A stretch of DNA of 14,779 nucleotides from Ktedonobacter sp. 13_1_20CM_4_53_11 (GCA_001919995.1 MNIY01000086.1:1-14779), one strand, 5' to 3'. Shown: positions 1 through 7,415, counted from the first letter of the stretch. The notes: generated by a model from the sequence alone, not told the origin. Numbers and translations: made by a program.

Positions 1-40
1 GATATTCATTCCTCAGTCTACCTTTAGTGTTGCAAGCTAT

Positions 41-46
41 TATAAT
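41..46 (+). promoter_or_regulatory. putative -10 box upstream of guaB
   Basis: TATAAT lies about 77 bases before the guaB start and just upstream of the leader hairpin. No convincing -35 box sits at the right spacing (TTGCAA at 30-35 is far too close), so this is a weak call resting on a perfect -10 hexamer alone. If it is real, transcription would begin near 53 and the leader hairpin at 63-92 would be transcribed before guaB. Confidence 0.3.
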
Positions 47-62
47 TTTATCATGGTGTGAG

Positions 63-98
63 GCCCGGCTCACGTTGTTGCGTGCGCTGGGCGTTTTT
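63..98 (+). terminator. intrinsic terminator-like hairpin in the guaB leader
   Basis: The left arm 63-74 (GCCCGGCTCACG) pairs with 81-92 (CGTGCGCTGGGC) around a 6-base loop TTGTTG. That gives 12 paired positions with one G-T pair and one mismatch, followed directly by GTTTTT at 93-98. This is a good intrinsic terminator. The guaB Shine-Dalgarno site follows at 105-111. It either ends an upstream transcript that lies outside the window or acts as an attenuator for guaB. A competing small hairpin (GTGAG 58-62 with CTCAC 69-73) would use part of the left arm. Confidence 0.65.
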
Positions 99-122
99 CT
101 AATCAAGGAGGATATCGCTATC

Positions 123-1631
123 ATGTCTTTGGTGAATGATCCTGGTGCAATTGATGAAAAATTTGCCCGCGAAGGGCTAACTTTCGACGATGTACTCATT
201 TTGCCCGCTGCCTCTTCGGTACTTCCCAGTGATGTCTCCACGCAAACACGCCTGACCCGTAAAATCGTGATCAACATTCCCATCATCAGCGCTGCTATGG
301 ATACCGTGACCGAGGGAAAGCTGGCTATCGCACTGGCGCGAGAGGGTGGTCTTGGGGTTGTCCACCGTAATTTGTCCATTGAAGACCAGGCGCGAGAAGT
401 CGATAAAGTAAAGCGATCTGAGTCTGGAATGATCACTGATCCAATCACATTGGGACCAGCCGCTTCGCTACGTGAAGCGCTAGCTGCTATGGAACACTTT
501 CACATCTCTGGTATTCCCATTACTGAACATGGAAAACTTGTCGGCATACTCACAAATCGCGACATTCGTTTTGAGACAAACATGGAGCGTCCAATCACTG
601 AACTCATGACGCGTGATCACCTCATTACAGTGCCTGTTGGGACAACCTTAGAACAGGCTCGCGACAGCCTCCATCGCTACAAAATCGAAAAATTACCGGT
701 AGTAGATGAGCATAGTATGCTTAAAGGGCTCATCACCATGAAAGATATCCAGAAGAAAATCCTCTATCCCCACGCTACGAAGGATGAGTTTGGCCGCTTG
801 CGTGTCGGCGCTGCGGTAGGCGTCGGTCCAGATATCAATGCTCGCAGTGCTGCCTTGATTGAAGAAGGGGTTGATGTTCTGGTGATCGATACCTCTCACG
901 CTCATTCACGCATGGTCATCGAAGCAGTGGCCCAGATAAAGGACCGCTTTGGGAAACAGGCTCAATTGATCGCGGGCAATGTCGTTACGGCGGAGGCTAC
1001 AGAAGCGCTTATCCAGGCAGGGGTAGACGCAGTCAAAGTAGGTATAGGTGCGGGCGCTATCTGTACAACTCGTGTCATCGCCGGCATTGGCATGCCGCAG
1101 ATCACAGCAATTTATGATTGTGCTCAGTTTGCTCGCCAACATGGTGTGCCCGTCATCGCTGATGGTGGCATTCAGTACTCCGGTGATATTGCTAAAGCCA
1201 TCGCTGCGGGTGCTGATACAGTCATGCTGGGGAGCCTCCTGGCGGGAGTAGATGAGAGTCCCGGAGAGCTCATCATCTCGCAGGGAGAGCGCTTCAAAGA
1301 CTACCGCGGTATGGGGTCAATAGGCGCAATGAAGCAGCGCAGCTATAGCAAAGATCGCTACTTCCAGGGGGAGACAAAGGATGAGTCGCAATTGATTGCT
1401 GAAGGGATCGAAGCGCGCGTTCCCTACAAAGGTGCGCTCGGTCCGCTGGTACACCAGCTGGTTGGTGGCATACGCCAATCTATGGGCTACGCTGGTACAG
1501 CTACAATTGCAGATATGCAGAATAATGCCCGCTTTGTGCGTATCACCAATGCTGGTTTGCGCGAAAGCCACCCACACGATGTGTTGATTACGAAAGAGGC
1601 CCCCAATTATGGAACAAAATACCAGAGGTGA
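123..1631 (+). CDS. guaB: inosine-5'-monophosphate dehydrogenase
   Basis: IMP dehydrogenase (502 aa) oxidises IMP to XMP with NAD+, the first committed step of guanine nucleotide synthesis, in the cytosol. Visible signatures are FDDVLILP near residue 21, two CBS domains at about 97-215, the NAD-side motif DTSHAHS (256-262), the catalytic loop AICTTR with Cys314, ADGGI with YSGDI (347-355), the flap RGMGSIGAM (395-403) and the Arg-Tyr dyad R412-Y413. Length is normal for the bacterial family. The start at 123 is chosen because AAGGAGGAT lies at 105-113; a longer GTG frame from 27 would read through the leader terminator. It probably shares a transcript with the M20 peptidase 6 bases downstream. 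One oddity is HAHS where HGHS is usual. Confidence 0.97.
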   Translation: MSLVNDPGAIDEKFAREGLTFDDVLILPAASSVLPSDVSTQTRLTRKIVINIPIISAAMDTVTEGKLAIALAREGGLGVVHRNLSIEDQAREVDKVKRSESGMITDPITLGPAASLREALAAMEHFHISGIPITEHGKLVGILTNRDIRFETNMERPITELMTRDHLITVPVGTTLEQARDSLHRYKIEKLPVVDEHSMLKGLITMKDIQKKILYPHATKDEFGRLRVGAAVGVGPDINARSAALIEEGVDVLVIDTSHAHSRMVIEAVAQIKDRFGKQAQLIAGNVVTAEATEALIQAGVDAVKVGIGAGAICTTRVIAGIGMPQITAIYDCAQFARQHGVPVIADGGIQYSGDIAKAIAAGADTVMLGSLLAGVDESPGELIISQGERFKDYRGMGSIGAMKQRSYSKDRYFQGETKDESQLIAEGIEARVPYKGALGPLVHQLVGGIRQSMGYAGTATIADMQNNARFVRITNAGLRESHPHDVLITKEAPNYGTKYQR

Positions 1632-1637
1632 TGGATT

Positions 1638-2909
1638 ATGCCTCTTTCTAGTATTGAGCATAAGGCCCTTGCCTCATTGGATGAGCAAGGGCTGATCAAG
1701 GCTTTACGCGACCTTGTGCGAATCCCAAGCGCGACCGGCCAGGAAGCTGCGGCACAAAATTGGCTGGCGCAACAAATGCGACATTTCGGCCTGGATGTAG
1801 ACCTGTGGGATATCGATGTGGCGGAACTTCAGAGACATCCACAATTTCCTGGGATGGAGGTAGATCGCAGCAAAGACAGAGCAGTGGGACTGGTAGCTAC
1901 ATGGCGTAGAGAGGCTGGAGCTGCATCCGGCAGGAGGCTGGTCTTTAACGGTCACATCGATGTCGTACCCGAGGGTGACCGTGCTAGTTGGCAGTATGAA
2001 CCTTGGGGAGCCGATCTCGTGGATGGTCGTATTTATGGGCGTGGGGCCTGTGACATGAAGGGTGGGTTGATGGCCGCGCTCTTTGCAATCAAAGCCATCA
2101 AAGACTCCTCCGTTCCTATCGATGGCTCGTTGATGGTGCAGAGCGTGATTGGAGAAGAGGATGGCGGCATAGGCACCTTTGCCAGCCTGTTGCGGGGTCA
2201 CAGAGGGAATGCCGCCATTGTTTGTGAGCCAACCCGGTTGAATCTCATTCCTGCGCAGGCTGGAGCTCTTACTTTCACGGTTCGTGTACCTGGAAAATCA
2301 GCCCATGCCTGTGTGCGTCTCGAGGGTGTCAGTGCCATAGAAAAGTACCTGGATATTCATCGAACGCTCATACAATTGGAGCGGGAAAGGAATAGCGAGG
2401 TAGAGCACCCTTTACTCGGAAAACTGCCATTGCCATATCCCCTCAGCATTGGTCGCGTACAAGCTGGCAATTGGTCTTCTTCAGTGCCTGAAGAACTGAT
2501 TTTTGAGGGACGCATCGGCGTGGCAATGGGTGAAGCGAGCGATGCTGTGCGTCGTCAGTTTGAGCGTACACTGTTAAATCTTGCTGAGGAGGATCCATGG
2601 TTACGTGACCATCCCCAGGAAATCAAGTGGAGCGGAGGTCAGTTCGAGTCAGGTGAGATACCTCTGCATCATCCCCTCGTGAAGCTTTGCCAACAGTGCA
2701 TGGTTGACCTCACCAGTCATGAGCCTGTATTGCAAGGCGCGCCCTATGGTTCCGATTTACGCCTCCTCGTCAATTTTGGCGGCATTCCCGCCGTTCTTTT
2801 TGGCCCTGGCGATGTACGTGTTGCGCATATGCCTGATGAGCATACCGAATCCAGTCAAGTCATTCTAGCTGCACGTGCCTATATTCTGGCTGCTCTCCGT
2901 TTTCTTTAG
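1638..2909 (+). CDS. M20 family metallopeptidase/deacylase (ArgE/DapE-like)
   Basis: A 423-aa dizinc amidohydrolase of the M20/ArgE/DapE/CPG2 family, acting on N-acyl amino acids or small peptides. Motifs in order: GHIDVVP with His106 and Asp108, GRGACDMKGG with the bridging Asp139, GEED with Glu173 (general base) and Glu174, CEPT with Glu197, and a C-terminal AHMPDE with His397. The dimerisation ('lid') domain fills the middle, about 200-310. All metal ligands are present, so it should be active. Its start is fixed by AGAGGTGAT overlapping the guaB stop, only 6 bases away, so the two are translationally coupled. The substrate cannot be decided from sequence. Neighbours give no arginine or lysine biosynthetic context, so argE or dapE is not assigned. 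Confidence 0.9.
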   Translation: MPLSSIEHKALASLDEQGLIKALRDLVRIPSATGQEAAAQNWLAQQMRHFGLDVDLWDIDVAELQRHPQFPGMEVDRSKDRAVGLVATWRREAGAASGRRLVFNGHIDVVPEGDRASWQYEPWGADLVDGRIYGRGACDMKGGLMAALFAIKAIKDSSVPIDGSLMVQSVIGEEDGGIGTFASLLRGHRGNAAIVCEPTRLNLIPAQAGALTFTVRVPGKSAHACVRLEGVSAIEKYLDIHRTLIQLERERNSEVEHPLLGKLPLPYPLSIGRVQAGNWSSSVPEELIFEGRIGVAMGEASDAVRRQFERTLLNLAEEDPWLRDHPQEIKWSGGQFESGEIPLHHPLVKLCQQCMVDLTSHEPVLQGAPYGSDLRLLVNFGGIPAVLFGPGDVRVAHMPDEHTESSQVILAARAYILAALRFL

Positions 2910-2927
2910 CCAAGATGTCTTATTCTG

Positions 2928-2956
2928 TTGCTTCTTAGCAGCACATCATATAGAAT
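2928..2956 (+). promoter_or_regulatory. putative promoter of the roadblock/mglA cluster
   Basis: TTGCTT (2928-2933) and TAGAAT (2951-2956) are separated by 17 bases. The -10 matches consensus at 5 of 6 positions; the -35 is weaker. Transcription would begin near 2963, leaving about 55 bases of leader before the chosen ATG at 3019. It sits in the gap between the M20 peptidase and the first roadblock gene. Confidence 0.45.
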
Positions 2957-3018
2957 AGCGGTGACCTATGCTGGCTTATTCAACATGTTCGGTACAGCCC
3001 GTCAATGCGGAGGGAAGT

Positions 3019-3384
3019 ATGGTTGATCTTAAACAGACTCTAAGCCGCTTTTTATCGATTCCTGGTGTGTGGCAAGCTATCCTGGTGGGGCGTGACGGTT
3101 TAATGATAGAGGGGCTAACGCGTGATGGTAAGGACGATATGGAAGCTGTAGGGGCTATCATGACTACAGGCCTGAGCACGGCTGAAGCTCTGGGGCAGGA
3201 AATTTCGCGCGGGTCCGTTGTTGGCGTGCTCATGGAATATGAAAATGGCCTGGTAAGTGTCGATCCTCTGGGTGACTTCGCCCTCCTCGTCACACTTTCT
3301 GAGAATGCTTCTAATATCGCTCGCGTACGTCATTTAGCCAAAACAAGCCGTAGTGAAATTCTTGAAGCTCTTGATATAGCGTAA
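3019..3384 (+). CDS. small roadblock/LC7 domain protein
   Basis: A 121-aa protein consisting of a single roadblock/LC7 fold: an initial helix (about 4-14), then strands around WQAILVGRDGLMIEGL, a helix (about 41-62) with EAVGAIMTTGL, strands around VVGVLMEYENGLVSVDPLG, and a final helix (about 95-118). Roadblock proteins form dimers that bind or regulate small Ras-like GTPases, often as GTPase-activating proteins. The start at 3019 is preferred over an in-frame ATG at 2968: GGAGGG lies at 3009-3014 at good spacing, whereas 2968 has no clear ribosome site and would fall almost on the predicted transcription start. It is the first of three consecutive plus-strand genes ending in an MglA-like GTPase, which is its likely partner. 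Confidence 0.85.
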   Translation: MVDLKQTLSRFLSIPGVWQAILVGRDGLMIEGLTRDGKDDMEAVGAIMTTGLSTAEALGQEISRGSVVGVLMEYENGLVSVDPLGDFALLVTLSENASNIARVRHLAKTSRSEILEALDIA

Positions 3385-3390
3385 CATCGT

Positions 3391-3411
3391 TACATGAATA
3401 TTGAGCATGTA
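3391..3411 (+). repeat. short hairpin ahead of the second roadblock gene
   Basis: TACATG (3391-3396) and CATGTA (3406-3411) form a perfect 6-bp inverted repeat with a 9-base loop. It sits directly before the GGAGGG ribosome site (3413-3418) of the MglB-like gene. It could tune translation within the operon. There is no T-run, so it is not a terminator. Confidence 0.35.
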
Positions 3412-3428
3412 CGGAGGGCGGCGCGTAG

Positions 3429-3923
3429 ATGGAACAACTGACCAACCTTGTCATTTCAGATCGTGAACTGGCTTTTATCTCTGCAGCGTTAAATAAACTA
3501 ATGAATGACACCAATGCTACTTCTGTCATGCTGATTGACAAAAGCGGGCAGGTCATCGCGACTCAAGGGACAGGAGTACGGCGTAATGCTACCTCCCTTG
3601 GAGCGTTGCTCGCTGGCGCATTTTCCTCCTCCCGCCATATTGCTGAACTGCTTGGAGAGAAAGATTTTCGCACTATTTTCCAACAAGGTGTGAAAGAAAA
3701 TATATTTACGACCATGGTGGAAGAACAATGGCTGCTGGTCATTGTCTTTGACAAACTCACCCATATTGGCCTGGTCAAAGTTCTCTCAAAAAAAGCTGCT
3801 GATGAGATGGGAAGGATACTTGAGCGGGTGCGTGCTGATACGACACGCACGAAGTCCTCGGTCATCAATGTACAGTTCCGCTCATCAGTCGAGGATACCA
3901 TTGATCTGCTCTTCCGCGATTAG
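3429..3923 (+). CDS. MglB-like roadblock/LC7 protein
   Basis: A 164-aa roadblock/LC7 protein of the size typical for MglB proteins encoded beside MglA. Visible are the first helix (about 11-25, ELAFISAALNKLM), strands SVMLIDKSGQVIAT, the helix with SLGALLAGAFSSSRHIAELLG, strands FRTIFQQG and ENIFTTMVEEQWLLVIVFD, and a last helix KKAADEMGRILERVR. A short basic and then acidic C-terminal tail extends past the fold. In Myxococcus and Thermus, MglB dimers stimulate GTP hydrolysis by MglA. Adjacency to the GTPase (14 bases away) supports the same role here, which is inferred. The ribosome site is GGAGGG at 3413-3418. The paralogous roadblock gene upstream raises the possibility of heterodimers. 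Confidence 0.88.
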   Translation: MEQLTNLVISDRELAFISAALNKLMNDTNATSVMLIDKSGQVIATQGTGVRRNATSLGALLAGAFSSSRHIAELLGEKDFRTIFQQGVKENIFTTMVEEQWLLVIVFDKLTHIGLVKVLSKKAADEMGRILERVRADTTRTKSSVINVQFRSSVEDTIDLLFRD

Positions 3924-3937
3924 AGGTTCTAGCATCT

Positions 3938-4513
3938 ATGGCGCTCATCAATATTGCTACCCACGAGATTCACTGCAAGATCGTCTATTATGGTATTGGA
4001 TATTGTGGGAAGACGACAAATTTACAATACGTTTTTAAAAGTATCAACCCGAAGGCCCGTGGAGAGATGCTCTCGATTGCCACGGAGACCGAACGAACCC
4101 TCTTCTTTGATTTTCTCCCTCTCGATCTAGGAACCGTGCACGGTTTTCGCACCCGCTTCCATCTCTATACGGTGCCTGGACAGGTCCTTTATGAACGTAC
4201 GCGTTTAGCGGTACTCAGTGGTGCAGACGGAATTGTCTTTGTTGTGGACTCGCAAGCCGAGAAGTTTGAAGAAAATGTGCAGAGTATTGCCGAATTAGAG
4301 GTGAATATGCGTCGTATCGGTAAAGATCTGGGTAATTTTCCTTTTATTATGCAGTGGAATAAGCGCGATATGCCTTCAGCCCTGCCAGTCAATGTACTTG
4401 AACGCTATCTCAACCGTCGCCGCGTCCCCAGCTTTGAAGCTATTGCCTGTGATGGCAAAGGTGTATTTGCAACTTTGAGGGCTATAAGTAAGAACGTGAT
4501 GGCTCATCTATAG
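3938..4513 (+). CDS. mglA: MglA-like small Ras-type GTPase
   Basis: A 191-aa cytosolic GTPase of the bacterial MglA group. The P-loop GIGYCGKTT spans 19-27 and its CGKTTN form is diagnostic of MglA. The switch region STETERT-like stretch carries Arg53, the G3 motif is replaced by TVPGQ (78-82) with Gln82, and the base-specificity motif is NKRD (141-144). The C-terminal AIACDGKGVFATL corresponds to the usual MglA end. Arg53 and Gln82 fall at the same numbers as the catalytic residues of Myxococcus MglA, so it should hydrolyse GTP. The two roadblock proteins upstream are likely regulators. The AGAGGTT ribosome site overlaps the previous stop. Family members set cell polarity or gliding; in a lineage not known to glide, the role is open. 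Confidence 0.93.
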   Translation: MALINIATHEIHCKIVYYGIGYCGKTTNLQYVFKSINPKARGEMLSIATETERTLFFDFLPLDLGTVHGFRTRFHLYTVPGQVLYERTRLAVLSGADGIVFVVDSQAEKFEENVQSIAELEVNMRRIGKDLGNFPFIMQWNKRDMPSALPVNVLERYLNRRRVPSFEAIACDGKGVFATLRAISKNVMAHL

Positions 4514-4570
4514 ACTTCAGGTTGCTTACCACTCCTGGTTATCGGCATAGTATCAGCAGGCAAACCACAT

Positions 4571-5404
4571 ATGAAGATATTTGGCCTTGACTTTACCAGT
4601 GCACCAGGCCCGAAGAAACCTATCACCGCCGCTGTGTGTGATTTGAAAGAGGATCTCTTGTGTGTGCACGAGGTAATGAAAATCAATAGTTTTGCTGCGT
4701 TTGAGTCATTTTTACGACTGCCAGGTCCCTGGGTGGCTGCTCTCGACTTTCCGTTCGGTCTACCACAAAAACTACTCTCCAATCTCGTTTGGCCCGAAAC
4801 CTGGGTGGATTACATTTCCCTCCTGTCATTAATGGACAAAACACAGTTTGAGCAAACGCTGATTCACTATCGTGAGAACAGACCGTTAGGTGATAAACAC
4901 CATGTAAGAACAACGGACAAGTACGCGGGCGCATGTAGTCCTATGATGTTACAGCGGGTGCCCCTAGGGAAAATGTTTTTTCAAGGCGCGCCTCGCTTAC
5001 TTGCAGCGGGTGTGAGCATACTCCCATGTTATCCAACGGATGCTGATAGAATAGTGGTTGAAGGATATCCTGCTCTGATTGTACGCAAGTTGATTGGCAA
5101 ACGCAGCTACAAGAGTGATGAACGTAACAAACAGATACCAGATAAAGCCACAGCGCGTCATGATATTGTCTGTGGTTTGCGCTCACCTAAACTCTCAAAT
5201 CAGTATGGCGTTACTGCCATCGAATTGCCTGGTAAACTTGTTGAGGCATGTATACAAGATTCTACGGGTGATAACCTCGATGCTCTACTCTGCGCTCTGC
5301 AGGCTGCCTGGGCGTATACACAGCGAAACAATGGCTATGGTATTCCGTCAGGGTCTAATAGAGTTGAAGGTTGGATCGTTGATCCAATCCTCTTGATGTA
5401 TTGA
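4571..5404 (+). CDS. DUF429 family protein, RNase H-like fold
   Basis: A 277-aa protein with the marks of DUF429: GLDFTSAP at 5-12, ALDFPFGLP at 57-65, VEGYPALIVRK at 163-173, GDNLDALLCALQAAW at 233-247 and RVEGWIVDP near the end. The spaced acidic residues Asp7, Asp59, Glu164 and Asp237 match the pattern expected of an RNase H-like active site. This suggests nuclease or other metal-dependent phosphoryl chemistry, but no function is established for the family to my knowledge. It starts 57 bases after mglA on the same strand with only a weak ribosome site (AGCAGG), so coupling to the GTPase genes is uncertain. No signal peptide or membrane segment is visible. Confidence 0.75.
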   Translation: MKIFGLDFTSAPGPKKPITAAVCDLKEDLLCVHEVMKINSFAAFESFLRLPGPWVAALDFPFGLPQKLLSNLVWPETWVDYISLLSLMDKTQFEQTLIHYRENRPLGDKHHVRTTDKYAGACSPMMLQRVPLGKMFFQGAPRLLAAGVSILPCYPTDADRIVVEGYPALIVRKLIGKRSYKSDERNKQIPDKATARHDIVCGLRSPKLSNQYGVTAIELPGKLVEACIQDSTGDNLDALLCALQAAWAYTQRNNGYGIPSGSNRVEGWIVDPILLMY

Positions 5405-5410
5405 ACGATC
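5371..5410 (+). repeat. overlapping inverted repeats at the end of the DUF429 gene
   Basis: TTGGATC-GTT-GATCCAA (5371-5387) is a perfect 17-base palindrome within the last codons. GATCGTT (5374-5380) can instead pair with AACGATC (5404-5410) just past the stop. The two structures exclude each other. Neither is followed by a T-run, so a terminator is not supported. A regulatory site for the transporter gene downstream is possible. Confidence 0.35.
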
Positions 5411-5470
5411 AAAAAAGAGTCAAAATTGTGTAAGATACTGGTATATGTTCCCGAGGGAGAGGAAACCTTT

Positions 5471-6355
5471 ATGACCGAGCAACCGAAACCGCTGCGAGGA
5501 TTGGTGTTTGCTAATGTTGCCGTCCTCTTTTTTGGCCTTGCAGGAGTTCTGGGCAAGCTGAGTTTACTCCCCGCCCCGCTCATTGTCTTTGGGCGTGTCT
5601 TCTTTGCCGGTCTGCTGCTTCTGGCGATCTGCTTGTTCCAGCACATTCCCTTGCTTCCGAAGCGACGCCAAGATGGCTTCTTGCTACTTGGGCTAGGAGT
5701 GTTGCTCGCGCTGCACTGGACTGCCTTCTTTCAAGCAATCAATGTCTCTAATGTTGCCATTGGGCTGCTCTCATTCTCCAGCTTCCCCCTCTTTACTGCA
5801 GCATTGGAACCCCTTCTGCTGCATCAACGTCCCAGGCGAGTACAGATCGTTGCAGCCTTGCTCATCTTACCAGGAATCTACCTGTTAGTTCCCTCTTTTA
5901 CTTTCCAGAATCAAACGACTCTTGGAGTGATGTGGGGTGTGCTCTCAGCAGCCACATTCGCGCTGCTTTCCGTCGCAAACCGCTGGCTTGGGCGAACCTA
6001 TCCTAGCCTGCTGATCAGCCTGTGTCAGGACGGGATAGCTGCTGTCGTCCTTTTGCCAATCTTTTTCTTGACAGCGACTGGTTCCTTCTGGACGCCTCAC
6101 GAACTCCTCATTCTGCTCATTCTTGGAGTTGTCTGTACAGCGCTGGCTCATACGCTCTTTATTGCAAGTATGCACGATATTACCGCTCAATCTGCAAGCC
6201 TGTTAGCCAGCCTCGAACCCGTATGGGGCATCGTCTTCGGGGTCTTGCTCCTTGGGGCTATTCCGACAGCTTCAACGCTTCTTGGCGGAGCAATTATCCT
6301 CAGCGCTAATCTTTTACCAGGGATCGTCACAGCTATTTCGTTGAGCGTCAAATAG
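5471..6355 (+). CDS. EamA/DMT superfamily transporter
   Basis: A 294-aa integral membrane protein with ten hydrophobic segments in two repeats of five, as in the drug/metabolite transporter (EamA/RhaT) superfamily. The first half contains LALHWTAFFQAINVSNVAIGLL and the second VCTALAHTLFIASMHDITAQSASLLASLEP, both typical EamA stretches in which the proline near the end of each repeat is conserved. It probably exports or imports a small metabolite; the substrate cannot be told. The start at 5471 is chosen because GAGGGAGAGG precedes it at good spacing; a longer TTG frame from 5426 has no ribosome site and adds a non-family N-terminus. It is the last gene of the plus-strand run and converges on the minus-strand group. 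Confidence 0.9.
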   Translation: MTEQPKPLRGLVFANVAVLFFGLAGVLGKLSLLPAPLIVFGRVFFAGLLLLAICLFQHIPLLPKRRQDGFLLLGLGVLLALHWTAFFQAINVSNVAIGLLSFSSFPLFTAALEPLLLHQRPRRVQIVAALLILPGIYLLVPSFTFQNQTTLGVMWGVLSAATFALLSVANRWLGRTYPSLLISLCQDGIAAVVLLPIFFLTATGSFWTPHELLILLILGVVCTALAHTLFIASMHDITAQSASLLASLEPVWGIVFGVLLLGAIPTASTLLGGAIILSANLLPGIVTAISLSVK

Positions 6356-6356
6356 C

Positions 6357-6398
6357 GCAGAAGTTCATATGGAATCTCTATGCTCACCATATTTCTGC
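6357..6398. terminator. hairpin between convergent genes, possible weak bidirectional terminator
   Basis: GCAGAA (6357-6362) pairs with TTCTGC (6393-6398), and ATATGG (6367-6372) pairs with CCATAT (6387-6392), leaving a 4-base bulge and a 14-base loop. It fills the 46-base gap between the converging transporter and HEAT-like genes. There is no T-run on either side, so termination is only inferred from position. Confidence 0.35.
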
Positions 6399-6401
6399 TC
6401 G

Positions 6402-6839
6402 TTAGCCAATGGCATACAAATGTTTGCGCTGGTAGTGCGCAGCACTTTCTGCTGTAGCACCCAGACCCGCCAGGACGAGTGACGCTGAGAGCCGGACATA
6501 CCTGGATAGCCGTTCGTTCTGCGACATACACTGGAGTAGAGGAATAGTTTCTTTATCGTCCAGTAAAGTCAGTAGCCAGACGATATGCTGGCGTTTCAGT
6601 TGATCGTCGCTTTGAAGCGAACGCACAAGCCGCGTAGCAAGTTGGTTGCCGAACATTGCCACGCTTTGGAGCAATTGCTGCTGCATTTCGCTAGTGGTAG
6701 TTGTAGAATCGTAACTGAGTCTGATGAGTTCGTTTACCTTCTGGCGAAGCTGTCTGCGAGAATCAAGCTCCACAATGTTCCAGTTAGTTTCACCACTGCC
6801 ATCTCCCTGCTGGAACAGCCTGGCGCCTCTTTTTTCCAT
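6402..6839 (-). CDS. small HEAT-like repeat protein
   Basis: I do not recognise a named family. The 145-aa product is predicted all-helical after a short N-terminal region. The segment from about residue 55, with repeated units such as LATRLVRSLQSDDQLKRQHIVWLLTLLDDKETIPLL and then VRLSASLVLAGLG, resembles two HEAT or armadillo-type repeats, which usually act as protein-binding scaffolds. The start at 6839 is preferred because GGAAGGAT lies about 8 bases before it; a GTG/ATG pair at 6878/6875 would add 13 residues but lacks a close ribosome site. It is 68 bases downstream of the DUF402 gene on the same strand and probably co-transcribed with it. No membrane segment or signal peptide is seen. 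Confidence 0.65.
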   Translation of the reverse strand: MEKRGARLFQQGDGSGETNWNIVELDSRRQLRQKVNELIRLSYDSTTTTSEMQQQLLQSVAMFGNQLATRLVRSLQSDDQLKRQHIVWLLTLLDDKETIPLLQCMSQNERLSRYVRLSASLVLAGLGATAESAAHYQRKHLYAIG

Positions 6840-6879
6840 CAAGATATATCCTTCCGAAGTCTTATGTGGCTTCATCACA

Positions 6880-6894
6880 GTGTTGTATCAACAC
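6880..6894. repeat. 15-base palindrome between the DUF402 and HEAT-like genes
   Basis: GTGTTG-TAT-CAACAC is a perfect inverted repeat with 6-base arms, located in the short gap between two minus-strand genes. It may be an mRNA hairpin or an operator; there is no T-run. Confidence 0.35.
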
Positions 6895-6907
6895 ACTCAA
6901 CAAACCT

Positions 6908-7378
6908 CTATATTCCTACTTTCTTTGAAAACGCTCCCTGCTGATCTGCAATCATCTGTAAAAGTTCTTGCAGTGCTTGCCTGGCTCCGTTTCGCTGCCG
7001 TGTTGTGAGCGTTGTGTCGGCGGCAAATTCATCTTCGTCAAGGATGAGCGTTTCGCCTCCAGGGCTAACCCAGACATCCAGCAGCAGATCAACCTGCTCA
7101 ATACGATCTTCAAAAAGAATGGCTGGTTCAGCAATATTGCAGTACCAACCTTTTCTCACACCTTGTGTGCTCGCAATATCAAAGATGTTATACCACCGAT
7201 CAGTGTAATAGTATTCGATAAATCTGTCACCAGGTTCAAAACTGACGTATCCCAGATTTTTTGTCGGGTGGGACCAGTAGGCTTGAATAATCACTCCATG
7301 AGATAGATGTTCGACAACTTCTCCCTGGTATTGTATTTTTGTTTCCCCACGTGGACTCAGTTTGACGACCGTAATCAT
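6908..7378 (-). CDS. DUF402 domain protein (possible nucleotide phosphatase)
   Basis: A 156-aa protein with the DUF402 fold. Signature stretches are YYYTDRWYNIFDI (56-68), KGWYCNIAEPA (76-86), DLLLDVWVSPGGE (97-109) and ILDEDEF (112-118), followed by a C-terminal helix from about 126. Characterised DUF402 proteins include FomD and nucleoside tri/diphosphate phosphatases of Gram-positive bacteria, in which the acidic residues (here Asp97, Asp101, Asp114, Asp116) bind metal. A nucleotide or pyrophosphate hydrolase role is therefore plausible but not shown. The ATG at 7378 follows AGGA closely. A promoter-like pair lies at 7416-7444. The HEAT-like gene follows on the same strand. Confidence 0.82.
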   Translation of the reverse strand: MITVVKLSPRGETKIQYQGEVVEHLSHGVIIQAYWSHPTKNLGYVSFEPGDRFIEYYYTDRWYNIFDIASTQGVRKGWYCNIAEPAILFEDRIEQVDLLLDVWVSPGGETLILDEDEFAADTTLTTRQRNGARQALQELLQMIADQQGAFSKKVGI

Positions 7379-7415
7379 GTTCCTGTACTTTGCTCTTGCT
7401 CATCCGCCACGTAAT

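Noticed and set aside
27..122. In-frame GTG extension of guaB by 32 codons
   Set aside because: It would translate through the leader terminator, has no ribosome site, and adds residues unlike the family. The AAGGAGGAT at 105-113 sets the start at 123.
256..300. Assessing whether the region opposite the IMP dehydrogenase N-terminus encodes a small minus-strand protein
   Set aside because: The 62-codon frame at 177-365 has no ribosome site or domain and lies opposite highly conserved guaB codons.
1704..2201. 165-codon open frame on the minus strand opposite the M20 peptidase gene
   Set aside because: The plus-strand gene is complete with all catalytic motifs. The opposite frame has no recognisable domain or ribosome site and is a coding shadow.
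3563..3901. 112-codon minus-strand frame opposite the MglB-like gene
   Set aside because: Low-complexity Ser/Thr-rich shadow of a well-supported gene.
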